A DNA stretch of 5,805 nt from DAIRFP01 sp036794995 (GTDB lineage: Bacteria > Desulfobacterota > Binatia > UBA9968), in assembly GCA_036794995.1 (NCBI GenBank), contig DAIRFP010000290.1, positions 1 to 5,805 on the forward strand, given 5' to 3'. A program made the position numbers and the translations under genes. Below, in pieces: positions 1 through 5,805 of this stretch. Under the pieces are notes generated by a model. That model was not told where the DNA came from and did no database searches. It was given only the letters and a program-made list of their open reading frames with translations. Positions within the stretch are counted from its first letter, which is position 1; each line of letters opens with the position of its first letter.

Positions 1-2
1 CA

Positions 3-155
3 AGCCGGGAACGGATGGATCCGGCTGCGTTCGGCAAGCGCCGGCTCGATCTCTATAACAGAACGCTCGGATGGCTCGGTGGCAGTCTCCAATGCAGCCA
101 CCGTGCCGGCAGCGCCGAATTCGTCATTAGATTGCCGGCGCTCCGGTCAGTGTAA
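3..155 (+). CDS. Possible 3' end of an unrecognised upstream gene
   Basis: This frame is open from the window edge to a TAA at 153-155, giving 50 residues. The first half looks protein-like, with stretches such as RMDPAAFGKRRLDLYNR and LGWLGG. By my count, 35 of the 50 codons end in G or C. I do not recognise a family. The last third is less convincing, and the strong stem-loop at 106-146 lies inside it, so the real gene may end elsewhere or the frame may be open by chance. A different frame is also open from base 1 straight into the binding-protein gene. The protein-like look is the only evidence, so this is a weak call. Confidence 0.25.
   Translation, partial: SRERMDPAAFGKRRLDLYNRTLGWLGGSLQCSHRAGSAEFVIRLPALRSV
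31..59 (+). promoter_or_regulatory. Candidate sigma70-type promoter for the sensor operon
   Basis: TCGGCA (31-36) matches the -35 consensus TTGACA at 4 of 6 bases. TATAAC (54-59) matches the -10 consensus TATAAT at 5 of 6 bases. The spacer is exactly 17 bases. Transcription would start near base 66 and give a leader of roughly 190 bases carrying the 106-146 stem-loop. In GC-rich DNA such matches arise by chance, and the site would lie inside the possible upstream reading frame, so confidence is low. Confidence 0.25.
106..146 (+). repeat. Strong imperfect inverted repeat (stem-loop) in the leader
   Basis: CCGG (106-109) pairs with CCGG (143-146). AGCGCCG (111-117) pairs with CGGCGCT (136-142). 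AAT (118-120) pairs with ATT (131-133). That makes 14 base pairs, with a one-base bulge at 110, a two-base bulge at 134-135 and a 10-base loop at 121-130. There is no T-run after it, so it is not a standard intrinsic terminator. It could end or protect an upstream transcript, or act in the 5' leader of the binding-protein operon. The pairing is read directly from the sequence; any function is inference. Confidence 0.6.
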
Positions 156-221
156 CGTGGCAAAACGCGCGACCGACCGATGTTGCCAGCTTTGGCAGTG
201 GAAAAATTGGCAGCGCTCCGG
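131..221 (+). repeat. Imperfect direct repeat of the stem-loop's 3' arm
   Basis: ATTGCCGGCGCTCCGG (131-146) recurs as ATTGGCAGCGCTCCGG (206-221), identical at 14 of 16 bases and offset by 75 bases. The first copy is the 3' arm of the 106-146 stem-loop. Between them lies a smaller inverted repeat, TGCCA (184-188) with TGGCA (193-197). The arrangement might be two operator half-sites or alternative RNA pairings, but chance similarity in GC-rich DNA is not excluded. Confidence 0.35.
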
Positions 222-258
222 CCTGACTGGCGCGGCATTATCCGCTCGGTGGGACTTA

Positions 259-1485
259 ATGAAATCCTTATACAGACTCTTGCTCCTTTGCGGCCTGCTC
301 CTTTTTTTTCCCGGGAAACTCCCTGCCCAGGACATAGTCATTGGCACGTCCGCTGCCTTTACCGGACCCTCACGAGCTCTCGGTATCGAGCTCTATCGCG
401 GTTCAATGGCCTATCTGGAGGCCGTCAATCGAAGGGGAGGCGTCCACGGCAAGAAGATCGTGATTCGTGCCTACGATGACGGGTATGATCCCACACCGGC
501 CATTCGGAATACCATCAAACTCATTGACACCGACGATGTCTTTCTGTTGCTGAATTACGTCGGCACACCGACGGTAACACGGGTGCTCCCGCTGCTGAAG
601 AACTACCTGAAGAGGCACGTTTATCTCTTCTTTCCCTTTACCGGCGCCGAACCCCAACGGCGGCCTCCCTACTCCGATTTTGTCTTCAACCTGCGCGCCT
701 CTTATCAAAACGAGACGGAAGGACTGGTCGACCACTTTGTCCGGCTGGAAAGAAAAAAAATTGCGGTATTTTATCAGGCCGATGCCTACGGAAGAAGCGG
801 ATGGGAAGGGGTTAAAAAAGCCCTCGAGCGCCATGGGCTAAGGATCAACGGCGAGGCCACCTATCGTAGAGGCACGGAATTTTCGACAAGTCTGAAACAG
901 CAGGTGGACATACTCCAAGCCGCAGGCCCCGACGCGATTGTTTCAATCGGTTCCTATGCCGCATGCGCGGCTTTGATCAGGGACGCCCGCGATTCCGGTT
1001 GGAATGTTCCCATCGCCAACGTGTCATTCGTCGGCAGCGAGGCGATGGCGGATCTTCTTTTGCAGATCGGCAAGGTCAAGGGTTTCGATTACACACGGAA
1101 CCTCATCAACTCCCAAGTGGTTCCTTCCTATGAAGACACGTCACTGCCGGCGGTCAAAGAGTATCGGCAACGGATGGATGAATACGGGGCAAAGGTCCCG
1201 CATCCGGGCCCATCGGACTATCAGCCGCTCCGGCACAGCTTCGTCAGCCTCGAAGGTTTTTTGAACGCAAAACTGCTGGTTCAGATCTTGAGCTCACTCG
1301 GCCCGACGCCGGCAAAGAAGCGCATCAATGAAACTGTGGAAGGCATCCGTAACTATGATCTCGGAATCGGCAGCCCCATTTCCTTTGGACCTGACAAGCA
1401 CCAAGGTTCGGATCGGGTTTATTACACGACCCTGGAGGGCGATAAATTTGTTCCTCTCGCGAGTTGGAAACAGTGGACCAAATGA
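259..1485 (+). CDS. Branched-chain amino acid-type (Peripla_BP_6) ABC substrate-binding protein
   Basis: This 408-residue secreted protein is of the LivJ/LivK type (type I periplasmic binding fold), the usual length for the family. The N-terminus is a signal peptide: basic K3 and R6, a leucine-rich core at 7-17, and probable cleavage after LPAQ (21-24), so the mature protein begins DIVIGTSAAFTGP. C11 has no proper lipobox, so a soluble periplasmic protein is favoured. Family hallmarks include GVHGKKIVIRAYDDGYDP (61-78) and the second-lobe KIAVFYQADAYGRSGWEGVK near 167-186. The ATG at 259 was chosen because it gives a clean signal peptide and has a GGTGGGA four bases upstream; the frame is open further upstream but that stretch is not protein-like. 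The stop overlaps the next gene's start. No permease or ATPase gene is adjacent, so a role as ligand-presenting partner of the downstream sensor is inferred. The ligand cannot be read from the sequence. Confidence 0.9.
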   Translation: MKSLYRLLLLCGLLLFFPGKLPAQDIVIGTSAAFTGPSRALGIELYRGSMAYLEAVNRRGGVHGKKIVIRAYDDGYDPTPAIRNTIKLIDTDDVFLLLNYVGTPTVTRVLPLLKNYLKRHVYLFFPFTGAEPQRRPPYSDFVFNLRASYQNETEGLVDHFVRLERKKIAVFYQADAYGRSGWEGVKKALERHGLRINGEATYRRGTEFSTSLKQQVDILQAAGPDAIVSIGSYAACAALIRDARDSGWNVPIANVSFVGSEAMADLLLQIGKVKGFDYTRNLINSQVVPSYEDTSLPAVKEYRQRMDEYGAKVPHPGPSDYQPLRHSFVSLEGFLNAKLLVQILSSLGPTPAKKRINETVEGIRNYDLGIGSPISFGPDKHQGSDRVYYTTLEGDKFVPLASWKQWTK

Positions 1486-3476
1486 GGACCTCAAGGCTGT
1501 TTACAAAGACCCTGATCCTGATCGTGATACTGTTCGGTGTCATTGCGACGGCCACGTCGATCCTAATCGGGTGGACTCTCTACCGGAGCCTAACCGCAGA
1601 ATATCGGAGCAAAGGAATCGCGATCGCGAAAGGAGTTGCGGATTCGAGCGCGGAAATTCTTCTGAACCGTGACCTCGCCACGGTGCAGGCCGTTATCGAT
1701 CAGTTTGACGAGATCGGCGGGGTTGGTTATGTCTTCGTTTCCGATGCTGAGGGGGAAATCGTTTCCCACACCTTCGTCCCCGCAGTGCCCAAAGAGGTAC
1801 TCCCGCTCATCAAGCAATCCAGAACCAACCCGGTGACCGGAGACGCGGTGACGACAACGCTCAAGATTGAACGACTCGGAAACTTTATTCATATCTACGC
1901 GCCTATCCTGGCCGGGGTGGCAGGCTTCGTACACGTAGGGATGGACCAAGGTTTCATCCAAGCGCAGATCTGGTCCACAGTCGCTAAGCAACAGGGGCTC
2001 ATCTTCGCGATCTTTATGATCAGCATCGTACTCGCGTATATTTTCGTCAATCGTATTTCACGACCTTTAAATCAGTTGGCGGATTACACCCGCTCCCTCG
2101 CCACCCACGACTTTGCTGCCGGCCTGAATATCCCCGCCGCAATCGAAGCCCTCCCGCAAAAATCCAAGGACGAGGTCGGCAAGCTGGCCGAGTCTTTCAT
2201 GGACATGGAGCGGACCCTGCAACGGTACCTCAAAGACCTGGAGGAGACCACGGCGAGCAAAGAGCGGATCGAGAGCGAGCTCAAGATCGCCCACGAAATA
2301 CAGATGAGCATGGTGCCGAAGACCTTTCCGCCTTTTCCCGACCGGCGAGAAATTGATCTTTATGCAACCCTCGTCCCAGCGCGAGAGGTGGGCGGCGACT
2401 TCTATGATTTTTTTTTCATCGACGACCACCGGCTTTGTTTTGCCATTGGGGACGTCTCCGGGAAGGGCGTCCCCGCTTCTCTCTTTATGGCGCTGACCAA
2501 GACCATGTTCAGGGCCACGGGAGGCCGTCAGAACGCCACTCCGGAGCTCATTTTATCGCGGCTTAACGAAGAGATCTGCCGCGATAACGATTCCTGCATG
2601 TTTGTCACGGTCTTCTGCTGTGTTCTGGATGTACGAACCGGCCGGGTGGAATACAGCAATGCGGGCCACAACTTGCCCTACGTTCTATCCAACGGGGTGG
2701 TGACGGCGCTGCCCAAGACAAGGGGCATGGCCTTGGGAGTGAGCGAATCGGCAGACTTTCATGCCGGTCAGATCGTGCTCAAACCGGGCGACCTTCTGGC
2801 CTTATATACTGATGGTGTGACGGAGGCCATGGATCAAGAGGACCAACTCTTTTCCGAAAGTCGTCTGGAAACGACGTTGCGCGGCGTGAACGGGCTGAGC
2901 AGCAAGGCAGTCATTGAGAGGGTCGTCAAAGAGGTACATGGTTTTTCCAAAGGCGCACCCCAATCGGACGACATTACTCTCTTAGTACTTGGTTATGTCG
3001 GGCTCAAGGAAACTGATGAAGGGACACTATCTGTCCTGCTAAAAAACGATCTTTCCGAGCTCCAACGGATGAATCAAATCGTGACCGAGTTTGCAGAGCG
3101 CCATGGCCTCGCTTCGGAGCTGGTATTTCGCCTGACCCTGGTTCTGGAGGAAGTCGTCACGAATGTCATTTCGTATGGATACGAGGACAGTTCGGAGCAC
3201 GAAATCTCCCTGCGCCTTTCGTGGAAAGATCCTCATATCGAGATCGAGATTAAAGATGACGGTCGTCCTTTCAATCCCCTGGAGGCTCCCCCACCGGACA
3301 TGGGAAAGCCCTTGGCAGAAAAACAAGTGGGCGGATTGGGAATTCACCTCGTGCGGGAAATGATGGATGAGTTGGAATACCGGCGGGAAAATGACAAGAA
3401 TCTTTTGATCCTCAAGGGGAAATTCGGGAGAGCTAGCGCATGGAAATCACCGAAGAACGAAGAGCGGATGTCTTGA
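1482..3476 (+). CDS. Membrane sensor: Cache-like/HAMP/SpoIIE PP2C phosphatase fused to RsbW-like kinase
   Basis: This 664-residue inner-membrane protein combines both opposing enzymes of a partner-switching pathway. In order: TM1 (about 11-31); an extracytoplasmic Cache-like domain (about 36-168, with GYVFVSDAEGEIVSHTF at 82-98); TM2 (about 171-189); HAMP (about 190-250); a coiled linker ending in the family signature AHEIQMSMVP (270-279); a PP2C domain with metal-site motifs GGDFYD (304-309), DVSGKG (324-329), AGHN (394-397), TDGVTE (443-448) and SDD (495-497); and a GHKL ATPase domain with N-box EEVVTN (556-561, N561), DDGRPFNP (592-599) and GGLGIHLVRE (617-626). All key residues look intact. 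In characterised systems the phosphatase dephosphorylates a STAS antagonist and RsbW rephosphorylates it and binds sigma factor. The ATG at 1482 overlaps the preceding stop (ATGA), implying translational coupling; a TTG at 1464 would add six residues. Rv1364c of M. tuberculosis is a known protein with phosphatase and kinase fused. The downstream target here is unknown. Confidence 0.93.
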   Translation: MRTSRLFTKTLILIVILFGVIATATSILIGWTLYRSLTAEYRSKGIAIAKGVADSSAEILLNRDLATVQAVIDQFDEIGGVGYVFVSDAEGEIVSHTFVPAVPKEVLPLIKQSRTNPVTGDAVTTTLKIERLGNFIHIYAPILAGVAGFVHVGMDQGFIQAQIWSTVAKQQGLIFAIFMISIVLAYIFVNRISRPLNQLADYTRSLATHDFAAGLNIPAAIEALPQKSKDEVGKLAESFMDMERTLQRYLKDLEETTASKERIESELKIAHEIQMSMVPKTFPPFPDRREIDLYATLVPAREVGGDFYDFFFIDDHRLCFAIGDVSGKGVPASLFMALTKTMFRATGGRQNATPELILSRLNEEICRDNDSCMFVTVFCCVLDVRTGRVEYSNAGHNLPYVLSNGVVTALPKTRGMALGVSESADFHAGQIVLKPGDLLALYTDGVTEAMDQEDQLFSESRLETTLRGVNGLSSKAVIERVVKEVHGFSKGAPQSDDITLLVLGYVGLKETDEGTLSVLLKNDLSELQRMNQIVTEFAERHGLASELVFRLTLVLEEVVTNVISYGYEDSSEHEISLRLSWKDPHIEIEIKDDGRPFNPLEAPPPDMGKPLAEKQVGGLGIHLVREMMDELEYRRENDKNLLILKGKFGRASAWKSPKNEERMS

Positions 3477-3484
3477 TCCTACCT
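3440..3484 (+). pseudogene. Truncated start of a STAS anti-sigma-factor antagonist (RsbV-like) gene
   Basis: An ATG at 3440, nine bases after GGGAG (3426-3430), opens a frame overlapping the last 37 bases of the sensor gene. Its first 15 residues, MEITEERRADVLILP, closely match how STAS-domain antagonists begin (M-E-I, charged residues, D-V-x-I-L). A STAS protein is the partner expected after an RsbU/RsbW-type sensor. The resemblance ends there: the expected G-R-L-D step, the phospho-acceptor serine region and the rest of the roughly 100-residue fold are absent in all three frames. The frame stays open to 3796 by apparent chance, adding an S/R/G/P-rich tail that looks non-coding and overlaps the next gene. 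The break lies near 3480-3490. Family assignment rests on a short N-terminal stretch plus context. Confidence 0.55.
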
Positions 3485-3785
3485 AACCCTAAACCGGCAA
3501 TAACTAAGGCAGTGAGCGAGGACGGCGAGACCGAAAGCCGTGGGCATCCGAGCACAGAGGTTGCTCTCAGGCCCCGGGCGTACGCAATATCACCCTCAGG
3601 TGGATGCGGGGTGGCGTCCAAGGCACGGCCCCATTGCCCACGGCTACAGGGCTCGCTGGCCTCGCGTGTTCAAAGTAATATCGGATTAGGGCTACCTGTT
3701 TGTTGGACGAGTTTAGGATCTGGCTCCAGCAACGAGCGCCGTCGGACCATCCAAAGGATGAAAAGCCGAGGGAACGGTCGTCGTC
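3485..3785. other. Intergenic region with modest hairpins and no convincing gene
   Basis: About 300 bases separate the STAS-like remnant from the cofactor gene. I find no frame with protein-like content and no T-tract terminator. Inverted repeats visible on the + strand are: ACGGC (3522-3526) with GCCGT (3537-3541); GAGCA (3550-3554) with TGCTC (3562-3566), seven-base loop; a two-part hairpin of CGCA (3583-3586) with TGCG (3605-3608) enclosing CACC (3591-3594) with GGTG (3599-3602) around a CTCA loop; and GGCCC (3627-3631) with GGGCT (3649-3653). A TAATAT at 3676-3681 resembles a -10 box but has no good -35. The region must hold the promoter for the downstream genes if they are a separate operon. 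I cannot match it to a known riboswitch. Confidence 0.5.
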
Positions 3786-4724
3786 ATGACGGGTGAGATG
3801 AATCTACCCAGCGATCAACCGATACCCGACGCCACCGCCGTGGTTCTCGCCGGCGGCAAAAGCTCGCGCATGGGCAGGCCCAAATCCATGCTGCCCTTTG
3901 GCGACGCGCCTCTCATCACCCACATCGTGAGCGCGCTCAAGCGGCTCTTTGCTGAGACGGTGGTCGTGGCTGCGCCCGAACAAGAGTTGCCTTCGCTGCC
4001 CGCCAAATTGGTGCGCGACGAGGTCGCCTATCAGGGGCCGGTGGGTGGCATTTACTACGGGCTGAAAGCCGCCGGCGGGAAATTCAGTTTCGTCACGTCT
4101 TGCGATGTGGTGTTCTTAAACCCGCGGCTGATTGCCCATCTCGTCTCGCAGATCAGAGATTACGACGTCGTGGTGCCCTGGTGGGAGGAGCGTTATCAGC
4201 CCCTGCACGCCGTCTACCGGAGAGAAGTGTTGCCGCTGCTCGAGGGCCAGCTCCAGCGCGGCGAGTTGAGACCGGTCTATCTCTTCGATAAAGTTCGAAC
4301 CCGTAAGGTCAGCGAGGAAGAAATTCGTGGTTTCGATCCTGAAGGGTTGAGTTTTTTCAATATGAATACGCCCGACGATTACGCGCGAGCTTTGCAGCGC
4401 TGGGATGAGCTCGCCGCTTCCGGCAGCCGGGCGGCGGAATCACCGGTCACTTGCACGGTAGAATTATTCGGCATGGCGCAGTTGCTCGCCAAGACGAAGA
4501 CGGTTTCGCTGGCGCTGCCCCAGGAGGCCACCCTCGCCGAGGTATTTGCCGCTCTTGCCGAGCGCTTGCCGATCTTGGTGGGCCGGGTGATCACTCCGGA
4601 AAAGAACCAACTCGTCGGCGGTTGCGCCTGCAACGTCAACGGTCTGGAGTTCGTTCGCAATCCAACGGTGAAGGTCAAGACCGGAGATCGGGTTCTGATT
4701 CTTTCCGCGGATGCCGGAGGCTAA
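3786..4724 (+). CDS. mobA: MobA-MoaD fusion: molybdopterin nucleotidyltransferase plus sulfur-carrier domain
   Basis: This 312-residue cytoplasmic protein has two domains. Residues about 15-208 are a MobA-type nucleotidyltransferase: LAGGKSSRMGRPK (21-33) is the nucleotide-binding loop, GPVGGIYYGL lies at 84-93, SCD (105-107) holds the metal-binding Asp, ERYQPLHAVYRR is at 135-146, and FFNMNTPDDYARAL (190-203) closes the domain. Residues about 220-312 are a MoaD-like ubiquitin fold ending in a free Gly-Gly (311-312), the tail adenylated and thiocarboxylated in MoaD family proteins to supply sulfur to molybdopterin. MobA normally attaches GMP to the cofactor, so one chain may join two separate steps. 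The ATG at 3786 is the first in frame after a TGA at 3759; an ATG at 3798 is an alternative, with GGGTGAG too close to it to serve clearly. The next gene, two bases on, is a likely cofactor client. Both domains look intact. Confidence 0.9.
   Translation: MTGEMNLPSDQPIPDATAVVLAGGKSSRMGRPKSMLPFGDAPLITHIVSALKRLFAETVVVAAPEQELPSLPAKLVRDEVAYQGPVGGIYYGLKAAGGKFSFVTSCDVVFLNPRLIAHLVSQIRDYDVVVPWWEERYQPLHAVYRREVLPLLEGQLQRGELRPVYLFDKVRTRKVSEEEIRGFDPEGLSFFNMNTPDDYARALQRWDELAASGSRAAESPVTCTVELFGMAQLLAKTKTVSLALPQEATLAEVFAALAERLPILVGRVITPEKNQLVGGCACNVNGLEFVRNPTVKVKTGDRVLILSADAGG
4716..4720 (+). promoter_or_regulatory. Shine-Dalgarno site for the oxidoreductase gene
   Basis: GGAGG lies six bases before the ATG at 4727, inside the codons for the final glycines of the MobA-MoaD fusion. 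It fixes the oxidoreductase start, and with only two bases between stop and start it indicates co-translation of the two genes. Confidence 0.8.
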
Positions 4725-4726
4725 GC

Positions 4727-5805
4727 ATGTACGGTTTTCATGGCCAGCTGCTACGGATTGATCTCGACAGCGGAAAAAGCTCGAGGCATGATCTTGAGGA
4801 AGCCCGCTTGCGTCGCTTCCTCGGCGGCATCGGCTTGGGCACGAGCCTCCTCTATGAATATGCACCTGCGGGGGTTGAGCCTTTTTCGCCGGCGAACCCT
4901 TTGATCTTTACCAGCGCGCCCCTGGTCGGCACCGGCCTCACCACCACCGCGAAGTTTGGCGTCGTCACCAAGTCACCTCTCACCGGCTTTATCGGCGATT
5001 CCCTCTCCTCCAGCCATTTCGCTCTGGAGCTCAAGCGCACGGGACTCGACGCCGTAGTCATTACCGGTCGCGCTGCATCGCTGGTTTACCTGCTCATCAG
5101 TGATGAAACCGTTGAGATTAGAGACGCCGAGCACCTGCGGGGTAAGAGCCCCAACGACACCGAAGCCGCCATCAGGTCCGAACTCGATGCCTCGGCCCTT
5201 AGAGTAGCCGCCATCGGCAAAGCCGGGGAAAACCAGGTGCGCTTTGCCACCATCAGCAACGAAGGCCGGCATGCCGGCCGCGGCGGCGCCGGCGCCGTGA
5301 TGGGATCGAAGAACCTCAAGGCTATCGCCCTGCGCGGCGATCGCGAAACCCTCGTCGCGGATCCCGAGGGCGTCACCGCCATCGCTCATCACCTGCGCCA
5401 GCAGAGCTTGAGTGCGCTCACGGACAAATACCGCAACATCGGCACCGTCGCCAATTTGGCGGTGTTTAATCGTCTCGGAGTCTTGCCGGCACGCAATTTC
5501 CAGCAGTCGACCTTTGAAGCTGCGGACGATCTGAGCGGCGAGAGCCTGTCGGAAACCAATTTTGCCCGCCGCCATGGGTGCGCCTCTTGCTCCATCCAGT
5601 GCGAGCGCCTGTTCAAGTCGCTCGACGGAGGGGAACAACGGCTGGAATACGAGACCTTGTTCGCCCTCGGACCTCTCTGCGGCATCAAGGAGCCGGAAAC
5701 CGTGCTCGAGGCCGCACGCCTTTGCGATCTCTACGGGATCGATACGATCAGTACCGGCGGTACCTTGGCCTGGGCGATGGAGTGCGGCGAGAAAGGCTTG
5801 CTGCC
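4727..5805 (+). CDS. aor: Tungsten-type aldehyde:ferredoxin oxidoreductase, 5' part
   Basis: The first 359 codons of an AOR-family enzyme are present; the frame has no stop and continues past the window (family members are about 600 residues). AORs oxidise aldehydes to carboxylic acids, or catalyse related low-potential reactions, with ferredoxin, using a bis-pterin tungsten site and one [4Fe-4S] cluster. Visible hallmarks: the N-terminal LRIDLDSGK (9-17) and FLGGIGLGTSLLY (31-43), the pterin-domain segment GRGGAGAVMGSKNLKAI (184-200), and the cluster motif C285-x2-C288-x3-C292, close to Cys288/291/295 of Pyrococcus furiosus AOR. Further family segments are LPARNFQ (253-259), EYETLFALG (307-315) and GIDTISTGGTLAWAMEC (337-353). 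The fourth cluster cysteine and substrate residues lie beyond the window. The start is set by GGAGG at 4716-4720. Substrate, and tungsten versus molybdenum, cannot be decided here. Codons are richer in G/C than in the sensor gene. Confidence 0.93.
   Translation, partial: MYGFHGQLLRIDLDSGKSSRHDLEEARLRRFLGGIGLGTSLLYEYAPAGVEPFSPANPLIFTSAPLVGTGLTTTAKFGVVTKSPLTGFIGDSLSSSHFALELKRTGLDAVVITGRAASLVYLLISDETVEIRDAEHLRGKSPNDTEAAIRSELDASALRVAAIGKAGENQVRFATISNEGRHAGRGGAGAVMGSKNLKAIALRGDRETLVADPEGVTAIAHHLRQQSLSALTDKYRNIGTVANLAVFNRLGVLPARNFQQSTFEAADDLSGESLSETNFARRHGCASCSIQCERLFKSLDGGEQRLEYETLFALGPLCGIKEPETVLEAARLCDLYGIDTISTGGTLAWAMECGEKGLL

Noticed and set aside
1..258. In-frame upstream extension of the binding-protein gene (frame open from base 1; GTG or other starts possible)
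   Set aside because: The added residues look non-protein-like and would bury the clear signal peptide that begins at the ATG at 259.
403..834. 143-residue minus-strand frame
   Set aside because: It is antisense to the binding-protein gene, and its translation has no recognisable domain.
3653..3681. Promoter with TAATAT (3676-3681) for the MobA-MoaD gene
   Set aside because: The hexamer 17 bases upstream (TCGCTG) matches the -35 consensus at only 2 of 6 positions.
3485..3785. Group II intron end, tRNA, or known Moco riboswitch in the intergenic region
   Set aside because: No domain V-like hairpin, no cloverleaf, and no match to the Moco motif core could be recognised by eye.
4973..5638. 221-residue open frame on the minus strand
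   Set aside because: It lies wholly inside the oxidoreductase gene, whose + strand product has unmistakable family motifs; high GC makes long antisense frames common.
1..5805. CRISPR array, insertion sequence or transposase
   Set aside because: No regularly spaced repeats, no transposase frame and no paired terminal inverted repeats with target duplications were seen.

Overview
This window reads as bacterial DNA. It shows Gram-negative-style sensing (a secreted periplasmic binding protein beside a two-membrane-segment sensor with an extracytoplasmic domain) followed by molybdenum/tungsten cofactor and tungsten-enzyme genes. Together these suggest an anaerobic or facultative environmental bacterium with ferredoxin-linked aldehyde or organic-acid metabolism. 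Taxonomy cannot be fixed from the sequence; a deltaproteobacterial, NC10 or similar uncultured lineage would fit, but that is inference.

Layout. Bases 1-258 are a leader holding a strong stem-loop (106-146), a second imperfect copy of one of its arms (206-221), a possible promoter, and perhaps the tail of an unrecognised upstream gene. Bases 259-3476 are a tightly coupled pair on the + strand. The first gene is a branched-chain-amino-acid-type (Peripla_BP_6) substrate-binding protein. Its stop overlaps, by an ATGA, the start of a 664-residue membrane sensor with a Cache-like domain, HAMP, a SpoIIE/RsbU-type PP2C phosphatase and an RsbW-type kinase. At 3440, overlapping the end of the sensor, a well-placed ribosome site and ATG open what looks like a STAS anti-sigma-factor antagonist gene, but the resemblance stops after about 15 codons. 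Bases 3485-3785 have no convincing gene and only modest hairpins.

Bases 3786-5805 form a second, somewhat more GC-rich block: a MobA-MoaD fusion gene ending in a free Gly-Gly, then, two bases later and behind a strong Shine-Dalgarno, the first 359 codons of a tungsten-type aldehyde:ferredoxin oxidoreductase that runs off the window.

How they may work together. The first block looks like a ligand-sensing partner-switching module: the binding protein would present a small molecule to the sensor, whose phosphatase and kinase activities would set the phosphorylation state of a STAS protein. No ABC permease or ATPase gene is visible beside the binding protein. The second block couples a pterin-cofactor maturation protein with a likely client enzyme. 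The abrupt end of the STAS-like gene between the blocks is the most interesting point: it may be an evolutionary deletion or rearrangement scar, or an assembly join.
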